Positions 18,900 through 29,661 are shown, numbered from the stretch's first letter. The stretch: 64,000 nt of DNA from Microbulbifer agarilyticus (GCF_019800665.1 NZ_JAHVKO010000001.1:930001-994000), one strand, 5' to 3'. Program-made: numbers and translations. Notes: generated from the sequence alone by a model not told the origin.

Positions 18900-18921
18900 G
18901 GCCGCGCATTTCTGCGCGGCC
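18900..18921 (-). terminator. Terminator of dcp (convergent with ltrA)
   Basis: Perfect 8-bp stem GGCCGCGC / GCGCGGCC with a 6-nt loop. Read on the minus strand it is followed by TTTTTCTTT, a good Rho-independent terminator for dcp; it may also stop ltrA. Confidence 0.85.
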
Positions 18922-18929
18922 TTGGTGAA

Positions 18930-21119
18930 TTACTCTCCGGCTTGTGGGCTCAAGCCACGGCGAATCAGTAACGCATCTGTAGTCGGCTCTTGGCCACGGA
19001 ACTTCTTGTATGATTCCATCGGCGGACGAGAGTTACCCACCTCAAGAATGTTCTTACGGTACCAGTCGCCATTCTTGCGGGTCAGACCGCCACGCTCTTT
19101 CACGTAAGCGAACGCATCCGCCGCCAGAATTTCACTCCACATGTAAGCGTAGTAACCCGCCGAGTAACCACCACCGATGGAGTGAGCAAAGTACGTAGAC
19201 TTGTAGCGCGGCGGTACCGCAGGCAGGTCTACACCGTGCTTCTCAAGCGCCTTGGCTTCAAACTTCGCCACATCTTGCAGTTCGGAATCAGCAGGCAGGG
19301 AGTGCCACTCCATATCCAACAGCGCGGCAGACATGTACTCAAGAGTATCGAAGCCCATATTGAAGTTCTTCGCCTTCAACACTTTGGCCAACAGCTCATC
19401 AGGAATTCGCTCACCGGTCTTGTAATGGAAAGCGTAGTTTTCCAGAACTTCCGGCGTCGCTGCCCAGTCCTCTTCAAAAGTAGACGGGAACTCAACGAAA
19501 TCGCGGGAAACGCTGGTACCGGCCAGAGTTGGGTAGCGCACATCGGAGAACATACCGTGAATACCATGGCCCAGCTCGTGGAACATCGTAGTGACATGGT
19601 CAAAGCTCACCAGTGTCGGCTCACCTTCCGGGCCTTTAGGGATATTCATCACGTTGACCACAACCGGCTTCTGCTCAAGCAGACCGGACTGACCAACAAA
19701 TGCACTCATCCAGGCACCGCCACGCTTGCCTTCACGGGCGAAGTAGTCGGCGTAGAAAATTGCCAGGCTCTTGCCATCGTGATCAAACAGTTCAAACGCC
19801 TGCACATCCGGGTGGTATACAGGAAGATCCGGGCGGGCTTCAAAACGAATGCCGTACAGACGGTTCATGGTGTAGAACAGGCCATCGTGCAGCACGCGAT
19901 TGAATTCAAAGTACTCACGCACTTCGTTTTCGTTCAGGTCGTATTTCGCCTGACGTACTTTTTCCGCGTAGTAGGCCCAGTCCCAAGGCTGGACGTCAAA
20001 ATCGCCGCCCTCTTTTTCGATCATCGCCTGAATCGCGGCCTGTTCAGCCTTGGTGTTGCTGACCACCGCCGGCACCATGGAATTCAGCATGTTCATCACG
20101 CTTTCCGGCTTTTCCGCCATGGTGTTAACCAACTGGTACTCGGCCCAGTTGTCGTAACCCAGCAGGCCAGCCTTTTGCGCACGGATCTGTACCAGGCGCT
20201 GTACGAGCGGCTGATTATCCAGCTCACCAGAAGTACCACGGTTTGCAGAAGCTTCCCAGATACGCTGACGCAACTCGCGATTTTTCAGCAAGGTGAGTAC
20301 CGGCTGGCGAGTAGTGTTGGTAATGCTGATCAGGTATTTGTCTTCGTGACCCGCCGCCTTGGCTGCTGCGGCGGCAGACTTGATCTGCGCGTCGGAGAGA
20401 CCTTCCAGTTCCGCCTTGTCATCAACCACAACAGCGATCGCCTTGCTGAGCTTCAGCAGGTTCTGGCTGAACTGGGTGGTGAGCGTGGAGTGCTCTTCGT
20501 TCAGCGCGCGCAGCGTGTCTTTTTGCTCAGCGGAGAGCTTCGCCCCCGCCTTAACAAAGTTATCGTAATAGACTTCCAGCAGGCGCTCGGACTCCGGGTC
20601 CATCTCCAATGCTACGCGCTGGTTGTACAGAGATTCCACGCGGGCAAACAGGTCGGCATTCAGGTAGATGCTGTCAGAGTGGGCTGCCAGGCGCGGAGCC
20701 ATTTTGCTCTGCAGCGCACGACGGGCTTCGTTGCTGTCGGTACCAACCAAGTTAAAGAACACACGGGATACGCGGGTCAGCAGCGCGCCGGCTTCTTCCA
20801 TCGCCACAATGGTGTTGTTAAAGGTTACCGGCTCGGAGCTTTTAGCAATCGCCTCAATTTGTTGCAGGTGTTCCGCCATACCCTGCTCAAATGCAGGCTC
20901 AAAGTGCTCGTCTTTGATACGGCTGAAATCCGGAGCCTGGTATTGCAGCTCACTGGCAGCCAGCAACGGGTTTTCCTGGGTTGCCTGAGCAGTCACGTCG
21001 CTCGCCGCCTGAGTTTTTTCTACTTCCGGGGCCTGTGCCGAAGTGGAAGAATCGTTCTTGGGCGATTCGGAACAGGCTGCAATGGCCACGATGGCTACAG
21101 CTAGAAGAGATTTGCGCAT
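18930..21119 (-). CDS. dcp: M3 family peptidyl-dipeptidase, lipoprotein
   Basis: 729 residues. The start has GGAG seven bases upstream. MRKSLLAVAIVAIAAC is a lipoprotein signal, so the enzyme is probably membrane-anchored in the periplasm. The zinc motif HELGHGIH lies near residue 513, followed by the downstream glutamate in FVEFPSTFEEDW. NMGFDTLEYMSAALLDMEWH and the Tyr-rich GGGYSAGYYAYMW resemble E. coli Dcp rather than PrlC/OpdA. It cuts dipeptides from peptide C-termini. A stand-alone gene with its own terminator; the divergent upstream neighbour is a small NTF2-like protein. Confidence 0.9.
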   Translation of the reverse strand: MRKSLLAVAIVAIAACSESPKNDSSTSAQAPEVEKTQAASDVTAQATQENPLLAASELQYQAPDFSRIKDEHFEPAFEQGMAEHLQQIEAIAKSSEPVTFNNTIVAMEEAGALLTRVSRVFFNLVGTDSNEARRALQSKMAPRLAAHSDSIYLNADLFARVESLYNQRVALEMDPESERLLEVYYDNFVKAGAKLSAEQKDTLRALNEEHSTLTTQFSQNLLKLSKAIAVVVDDKAELEGLSDAQIKSAAAAAKAAGHEDKYLISITNTTRQPVLTLLKNRELRQRIWEASANRGTSGELDNQPLVQRLVQIRAQKAGLLGYDNWAEYQLVNTMAEKPESVMNMLNSMVPAVVSNTKAEQAAIQAMIEKEGGDFDVQPWDWAYYAEKVRQAKYDLNENEVREYFEFNRVLHDGLFYTMNRLYGIRFEARPDLPVYHPDVQAFELFDHDGKSLAIFYADYFAREGKRGGAWMSAFVGQSGLLEQKPVVVNVMNIPKGPEGEPTLVSFDHVTTMFHELGHGIHGMFSDVRYPTLAGTSVSRDFVEFPSTFEEDWAATPEVLENYAFHYKTGERIPDELLAKVLKAKNFNMGFDTLEYMSAALLDMEWHSLPADSELQDVAKFEAKALEKHGVDLPAVPPRYKSTYFAHSIGGGYSAGYYAYMWSEILAADAFAYVKERGGLTRKNGDWYRKNILEVGNSRPPMESYKKFRGQEPTTDALLIRRGLSPQAGE

Positions 21120-21551
21120 TTCATTCTCCGATATACATCAAAACGAGTAAGAAAGTCTAAAAACTCGAAATCGGGGCCAAACAGAGCTGCTGGTGCAGCC
21201 GTTTAAAGTTTTCTTCGTAGGCCTCACAGACCCTAATTATCTGTTTTTGTTCATATTTTTACAAAAATCAGGAAAGAGGAGTCTGGCATTCTTGAATGGT
21301 CAGCAATAGCTCTATTTCAGTCGTTCCAACCCAGAAAGTATTCCATTGACCTCACTGCTTCACTGACCACAGCAGTTTCAATTACCGCTATCACCACAAT
21401 AGGCACGACGTTTTAATGTGCCGCTGTATTCTGTATCATCGCCCCCCTTCGATTCCGTGACCGACCAGCCGCGGTTCGAAAGCCCCGAAAAATCTGGACA
21501 CTTTTTGGCCGCCAAATGGCCCCAGATCGCCCCCGAGATACAGGTTACAGA
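21120..21551. other. Intergenic region between dcp and the NTF2-like gene
   Basis: 432 bp of divergent promoter space. An AT-rich stretch at 21225-21275 is suited to a dcp promoter, and TGTATT...TATCAT around 21425-21440 could serve the plus-strand gene. I see no convincing small gene or RNA structure here. Confidence 0.5.
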
Positions 21552-21917
21552 ATGAACGATAACGAAATCCTGGCGCTGTTCGATGAATGGAACAATGCGC
21601 TGCAGACTGGAAACCCCAAAAACGTCGCTGCGCTGTATGAGAGCAATGGCATCCTGCTACCGACTGTGTCGAACAAGGTTCGTCACAATCACGCAGAGAT
21701 CGAAGATTACTTCGTGCATTTCCTGGCCAAAGGCCCTCAGGGAAAAATCGACGAAGCGAATATCCGCACCTTTGGTGAGCTCGCCATCAACTCCGGCGTG
21801 TACACTTTCACCTTCGCGGACGGCGCGGTTGTGCAGGCCCGGTACACCTTTGTGTACCGCTGGAATGGTCAGCGCTGGCTGATCGTGGAGCACCACTCCT
21901 CCGCAATGCCCGAGTAA
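21552..21917 (+). CDS. NTF2-like SnoaL/SgcJ-type small protein
   Basis: 121 residues from the ATG at 21552. NEILALFDEWNNALQTGNPKNVAALYESNGILLPT begins an NTF2-fold cone, and ending RWLIVEHHSSAMPE matches SgcJ/EcaC and CaMKII-association-domain proteins, where the last strand ends in H-H-S-S. No signal peptide from this start. Such proteins bind small hydrophobic ligands or act as accessory enzymes; no substrate can be named. Single gene, convergent with gcvP. Confidence 0.75.
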   Translation: MNDNEILALFDEWNNALQTGNPKNVAALYESNGILLPTVSNKVRHNHAEIEDYFVHFLAKGPQGKIDEANIRTFGELAINSGVYTFTFADGAVVQARYTFVYRWNGQRWLIVEHHSSAMPE

Positions 21918-21963
21918 ATTCCGAATTCGCGGAGTGTGCTTCGTCACCCGCCTCCCGGAAAAA

Positions 21964-22018
21964 AATGAGCCCGCACTTTGCCAACAATGAATGTTGCGCG
22001 ACAAAGTGCGGGCTCATT
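21964..22018 (-). terminator. Terminator of the sdaA-gcv operon
   Basis: Perfect 17-bp stem AATGAGCCCGCACTTTG / CAAAGTGCGGGCTCATT around a 21-nt loop that itself pairs CAACA / TGTTG. On the minus strand a T6 tract follows. It lies 18 bp past the gcvP stop and may also end the NTF2-like gene. Confidence 0.9.
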
Positions 22019-22036
22019 GCTTTACAGGGAACCTGC

Positions 22037-24922
22037 TTAGCTCTCCATGTAGTCTTCAATCGATGGGCAAGAGCAGATCAGATTCTTGTCTCCATACACG
22101 TTATCGACCCGCCCAACCGGCGGCCAGTATTTTTCCCGGCGCAAACGCTCTAGCGGGTACACCGCTTCGGCTCGACTGTAGGCGTGGTTCCAGCTTTCCT
22201 CAACCAATACTTCCGCGGTATGCGGTGCATTGATTAGTGGGTTGCTCTCCAACGGCCACTCGCCCGCCTCCACCTTGGCAATTTCCGCACGGATCTGAAT
22301 CATTGCGTCACAGAAGCGGTCCAGCTCCTGCAGGGATTCGCTTTCCGTAGGCTCGATCATCAGCGTGCCGGCAACCGGGAACGACATGGTGGGCGCGTGG
22401 AAACCGTAGTCCACCAGGCGTTTGGCCACGTCCTCTCCAGAAATACCACTGGACTCCTTCAGAGGGCGCAGGTCCACAATACATTCGTGGGCCACACGAC
22501 CATTAGTGCCGCGATACAGAATCGAATAACTGTCTTCCAGACGATGGGCGATGTAGTTGGCGTTGAGAATTGCCAGCTCGGTTGCTGAACGCAGCCCTTC
22601 CCGCCCCATCATACGGATGTACGTCCAGGTGATGGGCAGAATGCTCGCCGAGCCCACGCTCGCGGCGGATACCGGCACTCCGGCGCGGCCAGCCGCACCA
22701 CTGCCGCCGGCAATTGAACCCGGCAGGAATTCCGCCAGATGCTCGCGCACCGCGACCGGACCTACACCGGGGCCACCCCCACCGTGAGGAATGCAGAAGG
22801 TTTTATGCAGGTTCAGGTGCGATACATCGCCGCCGAATTTACCGGGCTTACATAAACCCACCATGGCATTTAGGTTGGCGCCATCTATATATACCTGGCC
22901 GCCATGGGTATGCACAATTTCGGCAATGTCATTGATGCCCTCTTCAAACACGCCGTGGGTTGAAGGGTAAGTCACCATGATTGCGGCGAGGCGCTCGCTG
23001 TGCTCTTCAGCACGCGCGCGCAGGTCTTCCAGGCAAACGTTGCCATTTTCATCGCACTTCACCACCACCACGCGCATGCCACACATCTGGGCGGAAGCCG
23101 GATTAGTACCGTGGGCGGAGCTTGGGATCAAACAGATGTTCCGCTCCTCTTCACCACGGCTGGCATGGTAGGCACGAATGGCCAACAGGCCCGCATATTC
23201 CCCCTGAGAGCCGGCATTGGGCTGCAGGGAGATAGCATCGTAACCTGTGATCTCACACAACATGGCTTCGAGGGATTCCACCAACTGCAAATAACCAGTT
23301 ACCTGCTCTGCCGGCACCAGCGGATGCACGTTGGCAAACTCTGGCCAGGTCACCGGGATCATTTCCGCGGTGGCATTTAGCTTCATGGTGCAGGAACCCA
23401 GCGGGATCATGGAGCGGTCCAGCGCAATGTCCTTGTCCGCAAGCTTGCGCAGGTAGCGCAGCATTTCGGTCTCGGAGTGGTAGCGGTTGAACACTTCCTG
23501 AGTCAACGGCTTGTCACTGCGCAATAGCTCGCCCGGCAACACCGGTGCGACATCGGATTCCAGTGCGTCGAAATCCAAAACGTCCTCGCCCGCAAACAGG
23601 GACCAGATTGCTTCCACATCTTCGCGGGTAGAGGTTTCATCCAGCGTAACGCCGACATGAGAGTCATCGACCACACGCAAGTTAAACCCACCCTCACGGG
23701 CCTTCTGGTGCAGCGCCTGTGCTTTGCCGTCGACCGCAAGTGTCAAGGTATCGAACCAAGTTGTGTTTGCGATGGAGACGCCGAGCTTGCCCAGACCCAG
23801 CGCGGCAACACTGGCCAGGTGGTGTACCCGATTGGCGATATTTTTTAGTCCCGCCGGGCCGTGGTACACCGCATACATGGACGCCATGACCGCCAGCAGC
23901 ACCTGCGCAGTACAGATGTTGGAGGTGGCTTTCTCACGGCGGATATGTTGCTCACGGGTTTGCAGGGCGAGACGGAATGCGGGATTACCATTGCTGTCGA
24001 TAGACTGGCCGACGAGGCGACCGGGCAGCGAGCGCTTGTAAGCCTGGCGGGTTGCCATATAAGCCGCGTGCGGGCCGCCGAAACCCATGGGGACACCGAA
24101 ACGCTGGGTGGAGCCAACGGCTACATCCGCACCCAGCGCACCGGGCGAAGTCAGCATCAACAGGCTCAGGATATCTGCGGCCATTACCACCAGGCCGCGC
24201 TGGGCATGCACCGCATCGATCAACGCACGGTGATCCTGCACGGCACCGCTGGTGCCCGGGTATTGCAGCAGCGCCCCAAATACCTCTTGCTCCCCTAAAC
24301 CTTCATTTGCATCGCCAATTACCAGCTCGATACCCAGTGGCTCGGCGCGGGTGCGCAACACCTCGATGGTCTGCGGCAAACAATCGGTATCCACAAAGAA
24401 TACATTAGACTTTGACTTGCTCATGCGCTGACACAGGGTCATCGCCTCTGCAGCAGCCGTGGCCTCGTCCAGCATGGAAGCGTTGGCCAGGTCCATCCCG
24501 GTCAGCTCACAGACCATAGTCTGAAAATTAAACAAGGCTTCCAGGCGGCCCTGGGAAATCTCCGGCTGGTAAGGGGTATAGGCGGTATACCAGGCAGGGT
24601 TTTCCAGAATATTGCGCAGAATCACATTCGGCGTGCGGGTACCGAAATAGCCCTGACCAATAAAGGACTTCAGGGGTTTATTCTGCTCCGCCAGTGCGCG
24701 GATTTCTGCCAGCGCTTCGTGCTCACGGATCCCATCTTCAATGGAAAGTGATTCCGTTTCGCGGATATGCGCGGGGACTACTTCACTAATAAAAGCATCC
24801 AGGCTCGTGTGGCCGAGGGCGGCGAGCATGGCATTGGTATCCGATACAGCGGGACCGATATGTCGGCGCGAAAACTCCGCGTGGTCTTCCAGCGCGGTCA
24901 GGGTGTTTTTTACCTTTAGCAT
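22037..24922 (-). CDS. gcvP: Glycine dehydrogenase (decarboxylating), P-protein
   Basis: 961 residues, full length for the fused bacterial P-protein. PLP-dependent: decarboxylates glycine and passes the aminomethyl group to the lipoyl arm of GcvH, in the cytosol. The PLP lysine sits in [18 protein letters not shown] (near residue 704), followed by the glycine-rich loop. The N-terminal half carries [18 protein letters not shown] and [12 protein letters not shown], standard for the family. Last gene of sdaA-gcvT-gcvH-gcvP, 36 bp after gcvH, ending at a strong terminator. Confidence 0.98.
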   Translation of the reverse strand: MLKVKNTLTALEDHAEFSRRHIGPAVSDTNAMLAALGHTSLDAFISEVVPAHIRETESLSIEDGIREHEALAEIRALAEQNKPLKSFIGQGYFGTRTPNVILRNILENPAWYTAYTPYQPEISQGRLEALFNFQTMVCELTGMDLANASMLDEATAAAEAMTLCQRMSKSKSNVFFVDTDCLPQTIEVLRTRAEPLGIELVIGDANEGLGEQEVFGALLQYPGTSGAVQDHRALIDAVHAQRGLVVMAADILSLLMLTSPGALGADVAVGSTQRFGVPMGFGGPHAAYMATRQAYKRSLPGRLVGQSIDSNGNPAFRLALQTREQHIRREKATSNICTAQVLLAVMASMYAVYHGPAGLKNIANRVHHLASVAALGLGKLGVSIANTTWFDTLTLAVDGKAQALHQKAREGGFNLRVVDDSHVGVTLDETSTREDVEAIWSLFAGEDVLDFDALESDVAPVLPGELLRSDKPLTQEVFNRYHSETEMLRYLRKLADKDIALDRSMIPLGSCTMKLNATAEMIPVTWPEFANVHPLVPAEQVTGYLQLVESLEAMLCEITGYDAISLQPNAGSQGEYAGLLAIRAYHASRGEEERNICLIPSSAHGTNPASAQMCGMRVVVVKCDENGNVCLEDLRARAEEHSERLAAIMVTYPSTHGVFEEGINDIAEIVHTHGGQVYIDGANLNAMVGLCKPGKFGGDVSHLNLHKTFCIPHGGGGPGVGPVAVREHLAEFLPGSIAGGSGAAGRAGVPVSAASVGSASILPITWTYIRMMGREGLRSATELAILNANYIAHRLEDSYSILYRGTNGRVAHECIVDLRPLKESSGISGEDVAKRLVDYGFHAPTMSFPVAGTLMIEPTESESLQELDRFCDAMIQIRAEIAKVEAGEWPLESNPLINAPHTAEVLVEESWNHAYSRAEAVYPLERLRREKYWPPVGRVDNVYGDKNLICSCPSIEDYMES

Positions 24923-24958
24923 ATGCGTTTCTTGCTCCTGTTCTTTTCCTGCTCGCGC

Positions 24959-25330
24959 TTAGCCTTCAGCCTGCTCGGCGTATTCTTCGGCACTCATCAG
25001 TGCATCGAGCGCACTGGGATCTTCGAGACGCACACGGAAAAACCACCCCTCACCTTCCGGATCTTCGTTGACCAACTCAGGGGCTTCTTCCACGGCGGTG
25101 TTGACTTCAACCACCGTCGCGGCAAACGGCAGTGAAATATCGCCAGCGGCTTTCACCGATTCAATCACCGCGGCCTCTTCGTCGGCTTCCAGCGCACGCT
25201 CTGCCTCGGGCAATTCCACGAACACCACATCTCCCAACTGCGACTGCGCAAAATCGGTAATACCGACAGTGACTAAGTCTCCCTCTGCGCGAAACCACTC
25301 GTGGGATTTTGTGTACTTCACATTGCTCAT
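24959..25330 (-). CDS. gcvH: Glycine cleavage system H protein
   Basis: 123 residues, normal size. Carries the lipoylated lysine in ESVKAAGD (Lys60) and the N-terminal KYTKSHEWFR. Shuttles the aminomethyl group between GcvP, GcvT and the lipoamide dehydrogenase, which is not in this window. Third gene of the operon, 79 bp after gcvT. The tail is acidic (PEGEGWFFRVRLEDPSALDAL). Confidence 0.98.
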   Translation of the reverse strand: MSNVKYTKSHEWFRAEGDLVTVGITDFAQSQLGDVVFVELPEAERALEADEEAAVIESVKAAGDISLPFAATVVEVNTAVEEAPELVNEDPEGEGWFFRVRLEDPSALDALMSAEEYAEQAEG

Positions 25331-25409
25331 GATGCTTTTTCCTTCTATGCACAGCGTCGTCCGCTGGCGAACCTATCGCTTTATTTGAAACCTTGTGTGA
25401 TGGGGCCAA

Positions 25410-26549
25410 TCAGCCACGGTAATAGCGCTGGGGAACAAACGGCGTTTTTGCCACAGTGATGGCAATCTGCTTGCCGCGCACCAGTGCGTACAAATCCGTG
25501 CCCACTTTTTCATAGCCGCGGTCGAGATAAGCCATACCGATGGACGCACCCAGAGTCGGACCGAAGCCGCCACTGGTTACCTTGCCGACGATATTACCCG
25601 CCTCGTCGATAACATCAGCGCCAGCACGTACCGGCACCTTGCCGGCAACGGTAAAACCAACCCGCTTGCGAGAAACGCCCTCTTCCATCTGGGCAAAAAC
25701 GGTCTCGGCCCCCAAGAAACCACCGGCCTTGTCACCGCCGGCACGACGTGAACGAGCAATACTCCACTGCAGCCCGGCTTCGATCGGTGAGGTGGTGCGA
25801 TCCATATCATTGCCATACAGGCACAGGCCGGCTTCCAGACGCAGGGTGTCGCGCGCACCGAGACCAATCATGGCGGTGCGAGGGTCTTTCAGCAGCTCGC
25901 GGGTAACCGCCTCCACGGCCGTGTCGGCGACAGAAATTTCGAATCCATCTTCGCCGGTGTAACCGGAACGGGTGATGTAACAATCATGATCAAACAGTTT
26001 GGTATGCACGCCGTGCATAAACGTCAGCGCGCGGGTTTCAGGGGCCAACTCACCAATCAATTCACCGGCCTTGGGACCCTGCACTGCCAGCAGTGCACGC
26101 TGGCCCAGTACACGGATATCACAACCGCGCAGGTGGTTTTGCAGATGCTTCAGGTCCCCTGCGGATGTTGCCGCGTTCACCACCAGGAAAAACTCGTTCT
26201 CGGACCAGCGGGTAACAATCAAATCATCCAGAATGCCGCCGCTTTCCGTGGTCAACACGCTATAGCACTGCTGGTTAATTCCCAGACCCGCCACATCAAT
26301 AGGAAGTAATGCTTCCAGGGCCTCCGCAACACCCTCGCCACTCACCAGCATCTGTCCCATATGGGAGACGTCGAAAATGCCGATGGCATCGCGGGTGTGT
26401 TGATGTTCGCGCACAATACCGGCGGCGTATTGTACCGGCATGGCATAACCCGCAAACGGCACCATTTTTCCGCCGAGTTCAACGTGCAAATCGTACAGTG
26501 GGGTTTTCAGTGAATCCTTGAGAGAGTGCTTGAGGGAGTTCTGGGCCAT
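25410..26549 (-). CDS. gcvT: Aminomethyltransferase, T-protein of glycine cleavage
   Basis: 379 residues. Transfers the methylene carbon from the H-protein to tetrahydrofolate, releasing ammonia. Signatures: GGKMVPFAGYAMPVQY, GIFDVSHMGQ, SGYTGEDGFE and GLGARDTLRLEAGLCLYG with the catalytic-region aspartate. The N-terminus holds a small triple repeat (NSLKHSLKDSLK), probably slippage without functional meaning. Starts 15 bp after sdaA, so the two are co-transcribed; serine deamination and glycine cleavage would run together. Confidence 0.97.
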   Translation of the reverse strand: MAQNSLKHSLKDSLKTPLYDLHVELGGKMVPFAGYAMPVQYAAGIVREHQHTRDAIGIFDVSHMGQMLVSGEGVAEALEALLPIDVAGLGINQQCYSVLTTESGGILDDLIVTRWSENEFFLVVNAATSAGDLKHLQNHLRGCDIRVLGQRALLAVQGPKAGELIGELAPETRALTFMHGVHTKLFDHDCYITRSGYTGEDGFEISVADTAVEAVTRELLKDPRTAMIGLGARDTLRLEAGLCLYGNDMDRTTSPIEAGLQWSIARSRRAGGDKAGGFLGAETVFAQMEEGVSRKRVGFTVAGKVPVRAGADVIDEAGNIVGKVTSGGFGPTLGASIGMAYLDRGYEKVGTDLYALVRGKQIAITVAKTPFVPQRYYRG

Positions 26550-26564
26550 GGTCGTCGTCCGTCG

Positions 26565-27968
26565 TTAACATTCGATCACACTGACAGGCACATCGATCAC
26601 ATTGACCGCCAGCCCGCCACGTGCAGTTTCTTTGTACTTGTCTTGCATATCGCGCCCGGTATCACGCATGGTGCGAATCACCTTGTCGAGGGAAACCAGG
26701 TGCTGGCCATCGCCACGTAATGCCATCCGCGCCGCGCTGATTGCCTTGATGGAGGCCATGGCATTGCGCTCAATACACGGCACCTGTACCAAGCCACCTA
26801 CCGGGTCGCAGGTAAGCCCAAGGTTGTGCTCCATGGCGATTTCCGCCGCGTTTTCCACTTGCTCCGGGGTGCCGCCCAGCACCTCCGCCAGGCCCGCAGC
26901 CGCCATGGAGCAGGCAGAGCCAACCTCACCCTGGCAGCCGACTTCGGCACCACTGATCGAGGCGTTTTTCTTAAACAGAATGCCCACCGCCGCTGCGGTG
27001 AGTAGGAAGCGTTCGACATCGCCGGCACTGGGCTGCTTGGAGAAGCGCATGTAATAGTGCAGCACTGCCGGCACGATACCGGCGGCACCATTGGTCGGTG
27101 CGGTAACGATGCGCCCACCCGCTGCGTTTTCTTCGTTCACAGCGAGGGCATAAAGGGTTACCCAGTCGAGCGCAGATAAGGGATCGGAAAGACACGCTTC
27201 CGGTCGGCTCAGTAGCTGTTGATTGAGTGCTGCCGCACGGCGCTTCACGTCGAGGCCGCCCGGCAGCACACCTTCATTGCGAATACCGTTGGTTACACAT
27301 TCCTGCATAACGGACCAGATCTGCTGCAGGCCAGCGGTGGTTTCCGCATCGCCGCGCCAGGCAGACTCGTTCGCGCGCATGATTTCGCTGATGGACAGCC
27401 CTTCACGCTTGCAAAGCGCCAACAGCTCCTCCCCGCTAGAGAAATCAAACGGTACTTGCACCTTACTCTGCTCTAGGGACTGGTCTGCAGCCGCCTCGGC
27501 TTCGGTGACAACGAAACCGCCGCCCACCGAGTAATAGGTTTCTTCCAGCAGCAACTGTCCGCCGTCTGCAAATGCGGCAAAGCGCATGCCGTTGGCGTGA
27601 TGCGCCAATTCCTCTTCCCCGTGCAGCTGCATATCCACATCGCGGTCGAACGGGATGGTCCGTTCCCCGGCCAGCATCAGCTGGCCCCGGGCTTCAATTT
27701 CCGCAACCCGCGTATCTACTTGCGCGGTATCGATGGTTTCTGGTTGTGCACCTTCCAGACCCAGCAGCACGGCCTTAGTCGTACCGTGGCCAACACCAGT
27801 TGCCCCCAGGGACCCAAACAACAGGGATTGCACCCGGCCGGTCTTGGCGAGCAGCCCCTGGGCCTTGAGCAATTGCAGGAACTGCCCCGCGGCCTTCATT
27901 GGGCCTACGGTGTGCGAACTGGACGGGCCGATACCAATCTTGAACAGATCAAAAACACTCAGTGACAT
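26565..27968 (-). CDS. sdaA: L-serine dehydratase, iron-sulfur type
   Basis: 467 residues, single-chain type. Converts serine to pyruvate and ammonia using an oxygen-sensitive [4Fe-4S] cluster. N-terminal [16 protein letters not shown] is diagnostic; cysteines for the cluster appear in [16 protein letters not shown] and [18 protein letters not shown]. First gene of the gcv operon and divergent from a LysR regulator, an arrangement for catabolic use of serine and glycine as carbon and nitrogen. I see no glycine riboswitch in the 162-bp leader. Confidence 0.97.
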   Translation of the reverse strand: MSLSVFDLFKIGIGPSSSHTVGPMKAAGQFLQLLKAQGLLAKTGRVQSLLFGSLGATGVGHGTTKAVLLGLEGAQPETIDTAQVDTRVAEIEARGQLMLAGERTIPFDRDVDMQLHGEEELAHHANGMRFAAFADGGQLLLEETYYSVGGGFVVTEAEAAADQSLEQSKVQVPFDFSSGEELLALCKREGLSISEIMRANESAWRGDAETTAGLQQIWSVMQECVTNGIRNEGVLPGGLDVKRRAAALNQQLLSRPEACLSDPLSALDWVTLYALAVNEENAAGGRIVTAPTNGAAGIVPAVLHYYMRFSKQPSAGDVERFLLTAAAVGILFKKNASISGAEVGCQGEVGSACSMAAAGLAEVLGGTPEQVENAAEIAMEHNLGLTCDPVGGLVQVPCIERNAMASIKAISAARMALRGDGQHLVSLDKVIRTMRDTGRDMQDKYKETARGGLAVNVIDVPVSVIEC

Positions 27969-28117
27969 GGCGGTTTAACCTGCTAGTCCAAAGGTGGTGA
28001 GAGGGAACGAGATCCCCAAGGTATGTCCGAACGGTCATAGGGGCCCCGAATTAGCATTTATTGAGCGATGCTAGCCCGGCTGATAGACTTTTAAAAATTT
28101 ATAGTTCTGATTCTTCT

Positions 28118-28132
28118 ATAAGAATTTCTTAT
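28118..28132. promoter_or_regulatory. LysR-type T-N11-A palindrome
   Basis: Perfect 15-nt dyad ATAAGAATTTCTTAT, fitting the T-N11-A LysR box, with a second overlapping dyad ATTCTT-N4-AAGAAT just left of it (28110-28125). It covers the first possible ATG of the LysR gene, which points to autoregulation and possibly to a later start (28158). Confidence 0.6.
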
Positions 28133-29000
28133 GCAACAACCCCACAAGAACATTCCCATGGAGTGGCTGAGAACCCTGGTCACGGTGATCGATACCGGGG
28201 GATTCAGTCAGGCTGGCGAGCTGCTCTCCCGGACACAGCCGGCCATCAGCCGGCAGATCAAGGAGTTGGAGGAGCGCCTGGGACGGCAGCTACTACTGCG
28301 TTCCGGACGCACGCTCAATGTGACCGAAAGCGGTTTACGGGTCTATGACCAGGCAAAGAGAATCCTCGCCCTGAACGACGAGCTGCTTTTGGAGTTCTCC
28401 GGCAGTTCGGTTACCGGCAAGCTACACCTGGGCATTCCCAGCGAGTTCGCATCGGTACTGCTGCCGCGCATTATTGGCAGCTTCTCGCAGAATTACCCGG
28501 ATGTGTCACTGGAAGTCACCAGTGACCTGAGCCGCAACCTGCTGGCCAAGGGCAAACGGGATCAGTTCGACCTAATTTTGGCCCTGCAGGAAGACTCGCA
28601 AACTTTTGATGAAAACATCGTCTTGAAAGACGATCTGGTGTGGGTGGCGAGCCCCAAGTTCTCGGCACACCTGCTTAAACCCCTGCCCCTGGTGCTCGCG
28701 CCGGATGGCTGCATGTACCGCAAACGGGCGGAGACAGTCCTGCAATCGGCAGATATCCCTTGGCGCAACGTGTTTACCATTCCGGATCTGAATGGAATCC
28801 AGTCCGCTCTCGAGGCCGGCCTCGGCATTACCGCCCTCACCCGTAGCACCGTGCCCGAATCGCTGCGTATCCTCAGGCCGTCCGGGAGCCTGCCCAAGCT
28901 AGGCGAAATCGGCATTGGGCTGCACTTCAAGAGTAATCGGCCAAGCCCCGCAGCCATGCGTCTGGCAGAGCATCTACAAAGTGGCTTGCTCGCAAACTAA
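28131..29000 (+). CDS. LysR-family regulator, divergent from sdaA-gcv
   Basis: 289 residues if started at 28131; the ATG at 28158 (MEWLRTLVTVIDTGG) fits the normal LysR N-terminus better, because the first ATG lies inside a palindrome. HTH: GFSQAGELLSRTQPAISRQIKELEERLGRQLLLRSGR. The C-terminal part is a standard periplasmic-binding-like effector domain (GKLHLGIPSEFASVLLPRII). Its position opposite sdaA-gcvTHP suggests it controls serine/glycine catabolism, like GcvA in enterics, but it could also act elsewhere. Confidence 0.85.
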   Translation: MQQPHKNIPMEWLRTLVTVIDTGGFSQAGELLSRTQPAISRQIKELEERLGRQLLLRSGRTLNVTESGLRVYDQAKRILALNDELLLEFSGSSVTGKLHLGIPSEFASVLLPRIIGSFSQNYPDVSLEVTSDLSRNLLAKGKRDQFDLILALQEDSQTFDENIVLKDDLVWVASPKFSAHLLKPLPLVLAPDGCMYRKRAETVLQSADIPWRNVFTIPDLNGIQSALEAGLGITALTRSTVPESLRILRPSGSLPKLGEIGIGLHFKSNRPSPAAMRLAEHLQSGLLAN

Positions 29001-29138
29001 CCACCTCCCCGGCTATAAACCGGCTACGACTAAATAAACGATATGGACAACCCTATCGGGCAGTTTGATACTTAATGTGCCGGCGACAAAGGTGCAAGAA
29101 TGACGACTTTCATTATGTGGCCAAGCGCGAGATAACCA

Positions 29139-29618
29139 ATGACCTACGTACCCTCCAAAAGCCCGATCCTGAAACTCTGGAAAAGCTTCGGCGGCAATGG
29201 CTTTGGCCGCTGGCTGGTGAGCAAAATCGTCTGCTTTAATGCACCCTACTTCAGCTCCATCAAACCGCGCTTCACGGAGATAAAGCCGGGCCTGGTCGAG
29301 GTGAAATTGAAAAAGCGTCGTGCGGTACAAAACCACATTAAAACCGTGCACGCCATCGCTATGTGTAACGCGGCGGAACTCGCCGGCGGTGTTTGCCTGG
29401 ACGTGTCGCTAAACAGTAATTTTCGCTGGATTCCCGTGGGTATGACCGTGCAATACCTGAAGATGGCCAAAACCGATTTGCGCGCCGTGTGCAAAGTCGA
29501 TGATTTTCACTGGGATTCTGCGCAGGACGTGGTGATGCCCGTCAGCGTATTTGATACCAATGGCGAGGAAGTCTTCCACGCGGACATTACGATGCGGATT
29601 TCCCCGAAGAAAAGATAA
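29139..29618 (+). CDS. DUF4442 hotdog-fold thioesterase-like protein
   Basis: 159 residues with the DUF4442 pattern: APYFSSIKPRFTEIKPGLVEVKLKKRRAVQNHIKTVHAIAMCNAAELAGGV contains the conserved N-H-x-x-T-V-H-A-x-A-x-x-x-x-A-E hotdog helix. These proteins resemble PaaI-type thioesterases; substrate unknown. Cytosolic. It precedes a GNAT gene by 43 bp on the same strand; together they look like a small housekeeping operon unrelated to the flanking clusters. Confidence 0.8.
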   Translation: MTYVPSKSPILKLWKSFGGNGFGRWLVSKIVCFNAPYFSSIKPRFTEIKPGLVEVKLKKRRAVQNHIKTVHAIAMCNAAELAGGVCLDVSLNSNFRWIPVGMTVQYLKMAKTDLRAVCKVDDFHWDSAQDVVMPVSVFDTNGEEVFHADITMRISPKKR

Positions 29619-29661
29619 GCCGTCCCAACGGACAGCTGCTTACTACCCATACAATGGCGCC

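Noticed and set aside
19182-21104. A 640-codon open frame antisense to dcp
   Set aside because: It mirrors the dcp coding sequence, has no recognisable domain or ribosome site, and dcp itself is a complete M3 peptidase. GC-rich codon use commonly opens such frames.
27969-28130. Glycine riboswitch upstream of the sdaA-gcv operon
   Set aside because: The leader is only 162 bp and I could not fit the paired tandem glycine aptamer structure; a LysR dyad better explains control.
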